This document shows positions 7,501 to 15,898 of a stretch of DNA of 64,000 bases, piece after piece. Location: assembly GCA_964451255.1 (NCBI GenBank), contig CAYVHL010000004.1:103435-167434 (forward strand). Reading direction: 5' to 3'. Position 1 is the first letter of the stretch; every line of letters begins with the position of its first letter. The notes under the pieces are model-generated. The model worked only from the letters and a program-made list of their open reading frames with translations. It was not told the DNA's origin and ran no database searches. This stretch comes from JAHBTB01 sp964451255 (GTDB taxonomy: Bacteria; Armatimonadota; Fimbriimonadia; Fimbriimonadales; Fimbriimonadaceae). Position numbers and translations under genes: made by a program.

Positions 7501-9621
7501 GCCTCCCCGCCCGCATCGGCGAGCCACCCAAGGCTTTGTATGAACCACCCCTATTCGGGACGGCACATAACGTCGTGACCGTGTCTTCTGGCTGGGGCGA
7601 GAACCGGACGCTGAGATCCTCCACCCACCGGCCCGTCGAGTCCTGCATCACCGGGAAGAACGCGAACTTCGGCTTATGGGCGGAATATCCCGCCGGGAAC
7701 TTGACCAAGAGCTTGTTCCATCCGGCCCGCAGGGGGATCGTGGCGGGTTCTCGAGTCCAGTAGAGTTCCTCGTCCACGATCGGCACCAGTTCCTGGACGT
7801 TGTTCCACGAGTGGGTCATGAGCCTGCGGGTGCCCGGAGCCTGCCATGTGGGCGCGGGAACCGGAGTGTCGTTCAAGAAGACCGCGCCGCCGTTCGCGTC
7901 CCACGTCCCGACGCCGGGGATGCCTCCATAGAGCCGGTCCGACCGTGCAGGGGTGTCGAAGCCGACCTGTGCGCGGAGTTCGTGGCTCCTGGGGGAATAG
8001 ATATACGTGAGGAGGTAAGCGACCCCGGGGGCCGACCCTGCCTCGCGCCCCGACGCGGGGTCGGCGAGCACAGGAACCATGAAGTCCACCGGCACGACAC
8101 CCCCGTGCACGGTCTTCCAAGACAGCGTCGTGCCACCGGCCGTGTAACTCTCCTTGATGCCGCCGAGAGGCCCCGTTGCGCCAGTTGGGAACGGCCCGAC
8201 TGTGCGCCAGACCACGTGCCCCGACTTGACGAACGGGAACGCCTCGGCACGGAAGAAAGTGTCGCGATGGAGCGCCAGGCGAGATTCGAACGCCGCGAAC
8301 TCCCGGCCGAGGGAGGTGGTGGGCGCAGGCAGAGAAACCGCCGCCGCTGGCTCAGCCTCCTTCCTCCCGCACCATGAGTTCTGGGCGAAGGCCAGGACGG
8401 CCGGCCACACGCCGTTCTGGGCCGCGATCTTCGACTTGTCGTCCACCCGGATGTCGGGCCAACAGCAGACGATCCCCCCAAGGACGTGCTGTCCCCCTTG
8501 GCCACGCCGCACGTCTGGAGGAAGTAATAGCGCCGGACGACCTCCCAGGGATCGTAATAGTTGATGTAGCCGAGGCCCGAGTCGACGACCCCTGCCCGCT
8601 TTCCGACCGGGATGGCGCCGGTCTGCCAATCGCGCCACAGCTGGTCGATCGCCGAGCCGTCGTTGGGCAGGCCCGGGTTCCACATCATCGGCGTCCGCCC
8701 ATGTCTCCGGACCTCGGAGGTGATCGCGGAGATGAACGCCTTCGGCTCTTGGATGCGCACCTCGTCGGACCCGATGTGCAGGATCGGACAGTCGGACGCG
8801 GGGATCTCCTGGCAGAACTCGGCGATAAGGTTCTTGAGGATCGGCAACGCCCGGGGGTCGCCCATCTCGAATCCGAACGCCTTCTTGAAGTAGTCCGAGT
8901 GCCCAGGCATGTCGATCTCGGGGATCACTTGGATATGACGGGCCCTGGCGTAGGCAACCACGTCCCGTATGTCGCTGTACGAGTAGGTCGCGTTCGGGTC
9001 GCGCTCTGCCAGGCGCGTCGAAGGGTCGTTGAGAATCGGATACGACTTGCACTCGATCCGCCAACCCGGACGGTCCGTCAGGTGCCAGTGGAAGACGTTG
9101 AGCTTGTAATCGGCGAAGCGGTCGAGCTGCGCCTTGAGCATCGCCACAGACTGGAAGTTGCGGCCTGTGTCGTGCATGAAGCCTCGTATCCGGAAAGCAG
9201 GGGAGTCTTCGATCACCCCGCACGGGACGCCTCCCCGAGAGAGAGCGACGAGCTGCCCCAGCGTCTTCAGTTCGTAGAACACCCCGGCCCGATCCGCGCC
9301 TGTCACCCTGATCCCAGCCTGGCGGATATCGAGCCGGTATCCCTCTGGTTCTGTGACCGCATGCGAGTCCACGACTAGGCGGAGCGGGAGGGCGAGATTC
9401 GCGCCCTTGCTCTCCAAGGCGTCGACCTCGGTGTCGAATCCGGTCAGCCCGGCTCGGTTCACCGTCCATCTGGCGGGTAACCGGTCCCCTGTCATCGTCG
9501 CCTTCCGGACGTCTGGAACCAGAGGCAGCTCCGAAGCCAGACAGGCGACCGAGGCCGACGCTAGCAGGACCAGATGGAGCATCGCCCTCAACGCGGGGAT
9601 CGCGGCATCCACGCGCGTCAT
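7250..9621 (-). pseudogene. Beta-N-acetylhexosaminidase (GH20) with a frameshift at a G tract
   Basis: Secreted GH20 enzyme that removes terminal N-acetylhexosamines. The signal peptide is at residues 1-29. GH20 motifs are RGFMHDTGRNF (146-156), NVFHWHLTD (175-183), VIPEIDMPGH (232-241) and the catalytic Asp-Glu pair in HIGSDEVRI (D286, E287). After VAKGDSTSLGG the frame is lost at a run of six G (plus-strand C run 8474-8479). One more G restores GIVCCWPDIRVDDKSKIAAQNG and the C-terminal region to about 7590. The restored frame then continues to 7250, over the 3' end of the TehA gene, in sequence that does not look like protein. It may be a real disruption or a sequencing error. GTG 9612 is an alternative start, seven bases after a TAGCAT box. 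Confidence 0.8.
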
Positions 9622-9762
9622 GCTACCGCGCCTGTCGACGTCGTCAGCCCCGGAGCCTGGTCCAGCGCCTTCAGACCCGCAAGGAGCCGGGGCTTCTGAG
9701 CGAGGCGATCTCAGCTACGGGGCCCAGGCTAGGTGTGGTGAGCAACGTGGTGACGGTGGTGC

Positions 9763-10707
9763 TTATGAGGGGAACTGGGCGTCTCTTCGAGTTGCGCTCA
9801 TTGCCTGATTGAATTCCCGCAGGCATCCTAAACCTCGGGCGATGGCTGCAAGCGAGAGCTCCGCAAGGAGGTTCGCGTGATGAAGCGAATCAGCTTCGAA
9901 CCTCCGCTCGAAAGTAATGAAGCCAGAGTTTCTTGGACTTCGCCGCGTTGTATCGGCAAGGGCGACGGTATCACCGTGAGAATGATGTGATGCCTGTCTG
10001 AAGCTGAGTTCAAACAGGCCCTCCCACACCTTGCGGTCCAAACGCCTATCTGTCACCGCGAGGGGTAGTGGACAGCATGGTCTTCCTGTCGGGGGCCACA
10101 AAAGGTCAAGGAGACCCTTCATACCCATGCTGTGCCAAGATGTCGTCCGACGGTCAAATCCAAACCTCTTTACGGCTAGGCTGCTCCGTCGGCGGATCGC
10201 GCGCAGTCGTGTTTGCGTGGCCAAGCGTTGGGCGGGGTCGGCAAGCATCTGATCGAAGCATTGCTTCATTGGCCCGTCCACGCTCATTTGCAGCTTGTAA
10301 TAGCCAAAGCCAAGGAATCTTGTTGCCAGCGTTCGTGGTGTGACGTGGCTTGAATTGTTGGAAGGCCATGGACCTCGGTAGAATCCAACTGCGATTGCCG
10401 AGAGATAACCCTCGTACAGCCTCCTGTGTAGAGCCCAAGCATGGCTTGGTCTGCCATTTATGGTCAAGACTCGGATTGCGTCGAGTGTCTCTATCTGATT
10501 TGCCGTCAGCAGCCCCAAAGCGTATCGCTGAACGGCTCTCCTATCGAAGCGCAACTTCTCTATCAGGTTCGTGAATATCCAGTGGCGATCTAGGAGGTCC
10601 CGCGCTGCTTCATTCTCCTGCCGGAGATCCTCTGGCAGAACATTTCCTGAGTCGTCGGTTACTTGAACCGTCCTCTGTGTCTGGAAGTAAGAACCTGCGC
10701 CTCCCAC
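9763..10707 (-). CDS. DUF5677-like protein of unknown function
   Basis: A 314-aa soluble protein. The order of conserved-looking parts (LTANQIETLDAIRVLTINGRPSHAWALHRRLYEGYL, then FELSFRQASHHSHGDTVAL near residue 240) resembles DUF5677/HEPN-like proteins, in which the Arg/Glu and His residues are conserved. The function is not known. GTG 10707 is preceded by TAGAAT six bases upstream on the minus strand, supporting a leaderless GTG start. It is the first gene after the core block on the left. Confidence 0.6.
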   Translation of the reverse strand: MGGAGSYFQTQRTVQVTDDSGNVLPEDLRQENEAARDLLDRHWIFTNLIEKLRFDRRAVQRYALGLLTANQIETLDAIRVLTINGRPSHAWALHRRLYEGYLSAIAVGFYRGPWPSNNSSHVTPRTLATRFLGFGYYKLQMSVDGPMKQCFDQMLADPAQRLATQTRLRAIRRRSSLAVKRFGFDRRTTSWHSMGMKGLLDLLWPPTGRPCCPLPLAVTDRRLDRKVWEGLFELSFRQASHHSHGDTVALADTTRRSPRNSGFITFERRFEADSLHHANLLAELSLAAIARGLGCLREFNQAMSATRRDAQFPS

Positions 10708-10756
10708 ACCCTCATTCTATCCGGCATCGTCACGAAACGGCTATACTTCTGTCCAC

Positions 10757-10870
10757 ATGTCTGGCACAGACGCGCACGGTTGGCTCGTGCTGAGGAACGC
10801 GGGCGACCACAACCTCAAAGAGATCGACGTTGGCGTCCCGCTGGGGCTGTTCGTCTGTGCAACCAGGGTG
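10757..10870 (+). pseudogene. 5' fragment of a UvrA-like ABC ATPase gene
   Basis: Starts at ATG 10757 with MSGTDAHGWLVLRNAGDHNLKEIDVGVPLGLFVCAT. That is the UvrA nucleotide-binding start (G..HNLK.IDV..PLG.F.C.TGVSGSGKST). The reading is lost exactly where Walker A should begin, at the border of the GAGCGACAAAAACAC repeat. A TATACT box at 10742-10747 is kept. The same promoter-plus-start block recurs at 12949. It is a remnant, not a working gene. Confidence 0.6.
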
Positions 10871-10985
10871 AGCGACAAAAACACCGGGGTGAGCCTCCCT
10901 CCCCCAGGGGGGAGCGACAGAAACACAGGGGTGAAGCCCCCTTCCTCGAAGGGTTTGGGTCTGAGAGAATCTTCCAATGTTTAAG
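10868..10985. repeat. GAGCGACARAAACAC repeat block, copy A
   Basis: Two units of GAGCGACAAAAACAC / GAGCGACAGAAACAC, each followed by GGGGTGA and a C/G-rich hairpin, then a tail GGGTCTGAGAGAATCTTCC. The related, longer block is at 14984-15135. Confidence 0.75.
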
Positions 10986-10999
10986 AAAATCCCCCCCCC

Positions 11000-11419
11000 C
11001 ACCCCGAGAGGGGTGGCAGGCCTTACCCCAGGCGCCGCAGACCCGGAGATGATCGGGCCATCCTGCACCCCGGCGGGGTGCCAGAAACTTCCCCTGCTCT
11101 GCAATCCCATCCAGAGATGTGCGCTTGCTGGCCTCCTCTGGAGCAAGCTGTCCGAGATCGAGCGACGGCAGCGACGCGATCCCCGGGTCTGCGGCCTCGG
11201 ATCTACAGACTCAAATCGCGTCGGGATCCTTCTTGCTACCGACCGGCGGAAAGATCGGCCGTTTCGTCTTCCGTAGCATGCACCTGAGAGGCGAGGTGGC
11301 CACCCATTAGGCAAGCCTCGCAACATTTCCTGTCGCCCTGTCGCAACTACCTTCCCATGAGCCGAACATCGCTCCCGACAGGCTGACGGAAGCTCCCGAC
11401 GGGCTGAACATTGCTCCCG
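11000..11419. repeat. Long dispersed repeat, copy 1 (almost identical to 13808-14229)
   Basis: From 11065 to 11419 the sequence matches 13875-14229 at a constant offset of 2810, with only one difference seen near 11107/13917. The 65 bases before it are similar but diverged and carry the hairpins CACCCC-GAG-AGGGGTG and CACCCCGGCGGGGTG. Open frames inside are the same in both copies but resemble no known protein. 10871-11514 otherwise holds no gene. Confidence 0.92.
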
Positions 11420-11463
11420 ACGGGCCGAACATGGCTCCCGACGGGCGTGCGGAAGCTCCCGCA
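11358..11463. repeat. 21-bp minisatellite ending in GCTCCCGACGG
   Basis: Five tandem 21-base units of the type GAACATTGCTCCCGACGGG, alternating with GACGGAAGCTCCCGACGGG. The first three lie inside the long repeat and recur near 14168-14230; the last two differ between the copies. Confidence 0.8.
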
Positions 11464-11514
11464 GGCCCGGCGCAGCCTCCAGCACAACCGGCGCGCGCAA
11501 AAGCCGACCGCAAA

Positions 11515-11709
11515 ATGGCTACAATGCCCCTGATGGCAAGGATCAAGAAAGACGCCGCCGGACTGCACGACCAGTTGGTCCAGGCGGCCTCGGACTACGT
11601 GATCTCGGGGCTGGCGGCGGGGACGCAGTACTGGTGCCGCGTGCGCCCGGTCCGCGGCGGGACGACGGAGGCCTGGTCCGACCCGGCGACGCGGGTCGCT
11701 CCGGTGTGA
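11515..11709 (+). pseudogene. 3' fragment of an FnIII-domain protein gene
   Basis: A 64-codon frame reading ...AASDYVISGLAAGTQYWCRV, then RPVRGGTTEAWSDPATRVAPV. This is the end of a fibronectin type III domain (GL..GT.YW.RV....G....WSDP). Full proteins of this type are ~200 aa, so only the tail remains. The block GGTTEAWxDxxTxVAP recurs at 17784-17850. Confidence 0.6.
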
Positions 11710-11769
11710 GGAGGGGAAGAGGCTTGCGCTTTCTGACAATCAGGCACCGTCCTCTTGAGAAGAGCTTTC

Positions 11770-12663
11770 ATGCGAAATCCGCGGTCACTTGACGTCGCCA
11801 TTCAGAAACTGCTCGACCAGCAGGCAAAGAGGCTCGAACAGAAGTTCAAGGCCGACGTGCTCAGCTACGTCGGCCCGATCCATCCCTTCCTTCACCAGGA
11901 CTTCCGCACGTTGATCGAGCAAACTGCGAACAGCAAGCCGAGCCGAGAAAAGCTCATGGTTTTTCTCAACACCGGTGGAGGATCGGCGGCTGCCGCCGAG
12001 AAGATGGTCGAAGTGATGAGGCAGCACTACAAGGAGGTTGAGTTCGTCGTTCCGGACATGGCAATGTCCGCTGGCACCATCCTCGTGATGAGTGGAGACA
12101 AGATCTGGATGGACTACTCATCGAGCCTCGGTCCTGTGGATCCGCAAGTCGAAGTGCGGCAACCGAGCGGCCAGAACGCCTATGTGCCCGCGCTCGGATA
12201 TTTGGACAAGGCGAACGAACTGATTGAGAAGAGTAAGAACAACCAGATCACGCCTGTCGAGGTCGCGATGATGCTGCAATTGGACCTGGGCAATCTGCGA
12301 GCCTACGAGCAGGCAAAGGATCTATCAGAGGACCTCCTGAAGAAATGGCTGGTTGACTATAAGTTCAAGACGTGGACGACTCATCGAACGAACAATCCTG
12401 GCGCAGCCGTCACGCAGGCGGAAAAACAGGCCCGGGCGGAGGAAATCGCCAAGGACCTCTGCGACAACAAGAAATGGCACTCCCACGGCAGGTATCTGGG
12501 AATCGGAACACTGAAGAACGTCGTAAGACTGGATATAGAAGACTATTCGACCGACCTTAATCTCAGGAACCTGATTCGCGAATATCACGATACGCTGATC
12601 GAGAATATGAACCGCATTGAATTCTTTTACGCCCTACACTCAACAACCTGGAGCAGTCTATGA
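11770..12663 (+). CDS. Serine dehydrogenase proteinase-like protein (SDH_sah, ClpP/crotonase fold)
   Basis: A 297-aa protein of the serine dehydrogenase proteinase/SppA-like group. The oxyanion-side motif is FLNTGGGSAAAAEKMV (residues 65-80). The nucleophile is expected to be Ser100 in VPDMAMSAGTILVMSGD. A second conserved part is SSLGPVDPQVEV. There is no signal peptide or membrane segment, so it is probably cytosolic. Start ATG 11770 is preferred to in-frame TTG 11755. The stop overlaps the next ATG (ATGA), so the 71-aa protein is co-translated. Confidence 0.82.
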   Translation: MRNPRSLDVAIQKLLDQQAKRLEQKFKADVLSYVGPIHPFLHQDFRTLIEQTANSKPSREKLMVFLNTGGGSAAAAEKMVEVMRQHYKEVEFVVPDMAMSAGTILVMSGDKIWMDYSSSLGPVDPQVEVRQPSGQNAYVPALGYLDKANELIEKSKNNQITPVEVAMMLQLDLGNLRAYEQAKDLSEDLLKKWLVDYKFKTWTTHRTNNPGAAVTQAEKQARAEEIAKDLCDNKKWHSHGRYLGIGTLKNVVRLDIEDYSTDLNLRNLIREYHDTLIENMNRIEFFYALHSTTWSSL

Positions 12664-12875
12664 TCGACGAAAAAACCATCAGCGAGCGCATCGAAGAGCT
12701 TCAGAAGGCGATGGAGAGCCTTGAGGGTCTTCAAGGCGATCAGAAGGACATGATCGAACGAGTCCAAGGCTTCATTCAAGCTGGCGTGCTCAAGAAAGAG
12801 GACTATCGAATCGTAGCACCGACGACGGTTCGTGGACAAGAGCTCGCTTCTTGTCAAAGCGACCGACGCAGGTAG
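12660..12875 (+). CDS. Small coiled-coil protein coupled to the SDH-type protease
   Basis: 71 aa, charged and helical (ISERIEELQKAMESLEGLQGDQKDMIERVQGFIQAG), with a basic tail. Its start overlaps the protease stop by four bases, so it is probably an accessory or oligomerisation partner. No family is recognised. Confidence 0.6.
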   Translation: MIDEKTISERIEELQKAMESLEGLQGDQKDMIERVQGFIQAGVLKKEDYRIVAPTTVRGQELASCQSDRRR

Positions 12876-12948
12876 TCGCCCACTGGCAAGCGCCGAATCG
12901 GCATAGCGTTGCGCGCACCCGAACGCGAACGGCTATGCTTCTGTCCAC

Positions 12949-13041
12949 ATGTCAGGTTCGGGATGGCTCATCCTTAAGGGCACGACTGGGAACAACCTCC
13001 GCTCGCTCGACGCGGTCGGCCACCGCCCAATTCCTTTCTAA
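12949..13041 (+). pseudogene. Second 5' fragment of a UvrA-like gene
   Basis: ATG 12949 reads MSGSGWLILKGTTGNNLRSLDAVGHRPIPF then stop. The GW.ILKG...NNLRSLDA pattern is the UvrA start again, truncated earlier than the copy at 10757. The 30 bases upstream (AACGGCTATGCTTCTGTCC) match those at 10757, including the -10 box (TATGCT here, TATACT there). Confidence 0.55.
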
Positions 13042-13047
13042 GACCCT

Positions 13048-13248
13048 ATGAAGATCGAGCTTCACATCATCAAAGTCTCGGAGTTGGTGGACGGCTACGA
13101 GGACAAGGGGGACGAGGGCGTGCGCGGCTACGGCGGCCGGCTGAACATCCGCCCCGCGTTCCAGCGCGAGTTCATCTATAAGGACAAGCAGCGCAACGAG
13201 GTGATCCACACCGTGCGCGAGGGCTTCCCGCCGAACACGATGTGTTGA
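13048..13248 (+). pseudogene. 5' fragment of a DUF262 protein gene, copy 1
   Basis: Reads MKIELHIIKVSELVDGYEDKG, then RGYGGRLNIRPAFQREFIYKDKQRNEVIHTVREGFPPNTMC and stops. DUF262 domains have the catalytic-type IRP.FQRE...W/Y..K pattern and are found in GmrSD-like restriction enzymes and similar proteins of 400-600 aa. Only the first ~66 residues are here. A related copy is at 17574. Confidence 0.7.
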
Positions 13249-13264
13249 GCGGTGGCGGACGGCG

Positions 13265-13534
13265 TCAGTCTTTTCGTTGGACGTCGATGACCACGTTCTG
13301 GCGCAGGGTCACCAGGATGTAGCCGCTCCCTTCCTTCGCCTCATATCGCAGTTTGCGTACGTCACCTTCTTTTGCGATGTGGGTCGGGGCGCCATCGTCG
13401 CGGGTGACTTCAAATTCGCTCATGCCCATGCGGATCTTGCCGCGCAGGGCGTCAAGGTCATGCTTCGTGCCGCCCGAGTCGCACCCCGCGAGTAGGGAGG
13501 CCACGAGAAGGACGGGGACAGCCAGCTTGACCAT
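13265..13534 (-). CDS. Small lipoprotein, BamE/SmpA-like fold possible
   Basis: 89 aa beginning MVKLAVPVLLVASLLAGC, a lipoprotein signal with lipobox LLAGC (Cys18). The mature part (RGKIRMGMSEFEVTRDDGAPTHIAKEGDVRKLRYE) recalls the 'I..GMS..EV...G.P' pattern of BamE/SmpA-type small lipoproteins. The minus-strand box TACAAT (plus 13541-13546) is six bases before the ATG and decides this start over an upstream in-frame ATG at 13609. Confidence 0.72.
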   Translation of the reverse strand: MVKLAVPVLLVASLLAGCDSGGTKHDLDALRGKIRMGMSEFEVTRDDGAPTHIAKEGDVRKLRYEAKEGSGYILVTLRQNVVIDVQRKD

Positions 13535-13540
13535 CGGCAC

Positions 13541-13546
13541 ATTGTA
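13541..13546 (-). promoter_or_regulatory. -10 box TACAAT of the lipoprotein gene
   Basis: Six bases upstream of ATG 13534, the same geometry as at iorA and hicB, consistent with a leaderless transcript. Confidence 0.45.
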
Positions 13547-13689
13547 CGATAATCGCAAGAGATTCTCGGAGCGCCGTCGCATCACGAGTCCACAGGACCG
13601 GGCGTCCAATCGCTTGAGGCGTTCGAGCGCGATCTCCGAGCGCTAAGGTTGGACGGGAAGCGGCGGCCCAATATCATCCCTCACCCCAG

Positions 13690-13804
13690 CGGGGCGCCAG
13701 ATAATGTCGCCGACCTTTGCGATCCCTCCGGGATCGGGTGACAGGGGCGATGCGATCACCGGGACTTAGACTACGGGGCTACCTTCTCCGATCCCTCCGG
13801 GATC
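13690..13804. repeat. Hairpin repeats GATCCCTCCGGGATC and CACCCC...GGGGCG
   Basis: Two copies of the 15-base palindrome GATCCCTCCGGGATC (13721-13735 and 13790-13804) with CACCCCAGCGGGGCGCCAGA at the left. The phrase CTACGGGGCTACCTTCTCC joins them. Further copies of the palindrome are at 15159, 15230 and 15977. No gene is seen in 13535-14309. Confidence 0.85.
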
Positions 13805-13807
13805 TCC

Positions 13808-14229
13808 ACCCCGAGAGGGGTGGCAGACCTTAGCCCCGGCGTCGCAGACCCGGGGTACGGTGACGGGGCCATCCGCACCCCGGCGGGGTGCCAGAAACTT
13901 CCCCTGCTCTGCAATCCCCTCCAGAGATGTGCGCTTGCTGGCCTCCTCTGGAGCAAGCTGTCCGAGATCGAGCGACGGCAGCGACGCGATCCCCGGGTCT
14001 GCGGCCTCGGATCTACAGACTCAAATCGCGTCGGGATCCTTCTTGCTACCGACCGGCGGAAAGATCGGCCGTTTCGTCTTCCGTAGCATGCACCTGAGAG
14101 GCGAGGTGGCCACCCATTAGGCAAGCCTCGCAACATTTCCTGTCGCCCTGTCGCAACTACCTTCCCATGAGCCGAACATCGCTCCCGACAGGCTGACGGA
14201 AGCTCCCGACGGGCTGAACATTGCTCCCG
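13808..14229. repeat. Long dispersed repeat, copy 2
   Basis: Counterpart of 11000-11419. Positions 13875-14229 are nearly base-identical to 11065-11419. After 14229 the 21-base units continue in diverged form up to the TMEM175-type gene. Confidence 0.92.
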
Positions 14230-14309
14230 CCAGGTCGAACATTGCTCCCGCCAACCCCGCGCAGGCTCCCGCACGCGTGATTCTTGCCGCAGCAGGTAGA
14301 ACAAATGTC

Positions 14310-14924
14310 ATGCGCACAGGCAACATCGGCATGTCCCGCGAGCGTCTCGAAGTCTTCTTCGACGCGGTCTTGGCCATCGTGATGACCCTCCTCGTGCTCG
14401 AGTTGCGCGTGCCGGAAGTGCCCGACGGCTCAAGCTTCGGCCAATACGTCGCCGCCCTCGCGCCGTCCGTGCCCAAGTTCGTCAGCTTCGTGCTGTCGTT
14501 CGTGATGCTGGCGATCCACTGGGTCGGCCATCACTTCTTCTTCCGACATGTGGAAAGGGTGACCGTCCCCTTCCTATGGCTGAACATCCTGCTCCTCCTG
14601 TGGCTGTGCCTGCTGCCTTTTCCGACCGCGCTGTTGGGCGATCATCCCGGCGACTCGTTCCCGGCCCTGCTCTATGCGGTGGACTCTCTGCTCGCCGCGG
14701 CGACCTTCATGGCGATCCGCGCCTATGCCTGCCGCGCGGGGCTGTTCCTGGAGGACGTCGAGGCCAAGCGCGACTTGGGGCCGATCCACAGTTTGCCGGC
14801 CGTCGCGCTCTACTCGGTCGCGGTGGCGGGCGCGTGCGTGCACGTGGCGATATCCCTGGCGTGCATTGTCCTCGTTCCCATGCTCTACTTCGTACCGACG
14901 TTCCTGCATCGGCGTCGCTCGTAG
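14310..14924 (+). CDS. TMEM175-family (DUF1211) potassium channel-like protein
   Basis: A 204-aa protein with about six membrane segments. The N-terminal signature MSRERLEVFFDAVLAIVMTLLVLELRVPE corresponds to the TMEM175 first helix (R..AFSDGVFAI..TLLVLE..VP); here the FSD core reads FFD. Known bacterial members conduct K+. ATG 14310 is preferred to GTG 14277 because TAGAAC (14297-14302) lies seven bases before it; ATG 14331 is also possible. It directly follows the second long repeat. Confidence 0.8.
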   Translation: MRTGNIGMSRERLEVFFDAVLAIVMTLLVLELRVPEVPDGSSFGQYVAALAPSVPKFVSFVLSFVMLAIHWVGHHFFFRHVERVTVPFLWLNILLLLWLCLLPFPTALLGDHPGDSFPALLYAVDSLLAAATFMAIRAYACRAGLFLEDVEAKRDLGPIHSLPAVALYSVAVAGACVHVAISLACIVLVPMLYFVPTFLHRRRS

Positions 14925-14983
14925 CGAAAGGCTTCCGCCGCAAGCGCGGGTGAGCCGTAGGCGGGCCTCCCGCCCCCAGGGTT

Positions 14984-15135
14984 GAGCGACAAAAACACAA
15001 GCGGGAGCCTCCCACCCGCAGGGGGAACGACAAAAACACAGGGGGGAGCCGCAGAAACACAAGGGGGAGCCGCGAAAACACAGGGGTGAGCCCCCTCCCT
15101 CGGAAGGTGTGTGTCTGAGGGAGGGGTTTCCAGAT
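14984..15135. repeat. GAGCGACAAAAACAC repeat block, copy B
   Basis: Four or five units of (GAG)CGACAAAAACACAGGGGGGAGCC with small changes, ending in a C/G-rich hairpin and TGTGTGTCTGAGGGAGGGG. Same family as 10868-10985. It follows the TMEM175 stop and may terminate that gene. Confidence 0.75.
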
Positions 15136-15158
15136 TCAAAGGACCTCCCAATCTTTGC

Positions 15159-15244
15159 GATCCCTCCGGGATCGCGCCCTTGAACGCGCCCGGAACCCCC
15201 GGGTCTTCGACCACGGGGCTACCGTCTTCGATCCCTCCGGGATC
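15159..15244. repeat. Two GATCCCTCCGGGATC palindromes with GGGTCTTCGACCACGGGGCT linker
   Basis: Palindromes at 15159-15173 and 15230-15244. The linker GGGTCTTCGACCACGGGGCT at 15201-15220 is repeated at 15949-15968, after the RAYT gene. Confidence 0.85.
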
Positions 15245-15357
15245 TGCGTCCCTAACCTAAATCGCAGTCAGGAATCGACGGTTTCCGACCTTCCGGGATC
15301 TGCGTCCCGAACGTGAATCGCAAATTGAGAACCGGCCGAATGTGATGGGCCTCTCGC

Positions 15358-15452
15358 CCACCCCGAGAGGGGTGCCAGACCTTAGCCCCGGCGTCGCAGA
15401 CCCGGGGGGATATGCGACGGAAACCATCCGCACCCCGGCGGGGTGCCAGAAT
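15358..15452. repeat. BIME-like double hairpin in front of the RAYT gene
   Basis: CACCCCGAGAGGGGTGCCAGACC... and CACCCCGGCGGGGTGCCAGA about 70 bases apart. The ~95-base block is the third copy of the block found at 11000-11088 and 13808-13898. Here it runs straight into the transposase reading frame. Confidence 0.85.
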
Positions 15453-15457
15453 TCACC

Positions 15458-15898
15458 GTGGCTTCCGCCTATCTCGCCCTCAACGTTCACATCGTGTTCG
15501 CGACGAAGGGCCGGGCGCCGATGATCGCGGCCGCATGGCGGTCCGACCTCCACGCCTACATCGGTGGCACGGTCCGGGGCCTCGGCGCGATTCCCACCAT
15601 CGTGGGCGGCGTGGCGGACCACGTTCACATGCTTGCCGGACTGAGGGGCACGCACGCGGTTGCGGACTTGGTTCGAGAGGTAAAGAAAGCGTCGCATGGA
15701 TGGTGTTGCGAGAGGTTCGCGGGGTTCAAGTGGCAGGAGGGCTATGGGGCGTTTTCAGTGAGCCCGTTGGATGTTTCCAAGATCGCCGCCTACATCGCAA
15801 ACCAAGAGGAACATCATCGGCGCGTGTCTTCGGCGGACGAGTTGAGGGCGATCATGGCGGAGCACGAGATCGAGTACGACGACCGGTTCTTCGAGTAA
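15458..15898 (+). CDS. REP-associated tyrosine transposase (RAYT, IS200/IS605-like TnpA)
   Basis: Single-strand transposase of the Y1 HUH group that mobilises or amplifies REP hairpins. 146 aa from GTG 15458; GTG 15443, inside the hairpin, is also in frame. Visible features are N-terminal YLALNVHIVFATKGR, the HUH pair HVH (55-57) in GVADHVHMLAGL, WQEGYGAFSVS, and the nucleophile Tyr112 in AAYIANQEEHHRR. The C-terminus EIEYDDRFFE is typical. It is flanked by inverted hairpins, GGGGTGCCAGAATTC before it and TCTGGCACCCCTATCAGGG after it. Confidence 0.9.
   Translation: MASAYLALNVHIVFATKGRAPMIAAAWRSDLHAYIGGTVRGLGAIPTIVGGVADHVHMLAGLRGTHAVADLVREVKKASHGWCCERFAGFKWQEGYGAFSVSPLDVSKIAAYIANQEEHHRRVSSADELRAIMAEHEIEYDDRFFE

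Noticed and set aside
6364..7566. A minus-strand 400-codon frame over the TehA gene
   Set aside because: Shadow of a membrane protein; composed of Arg, His, Asp and Gln without motifs.
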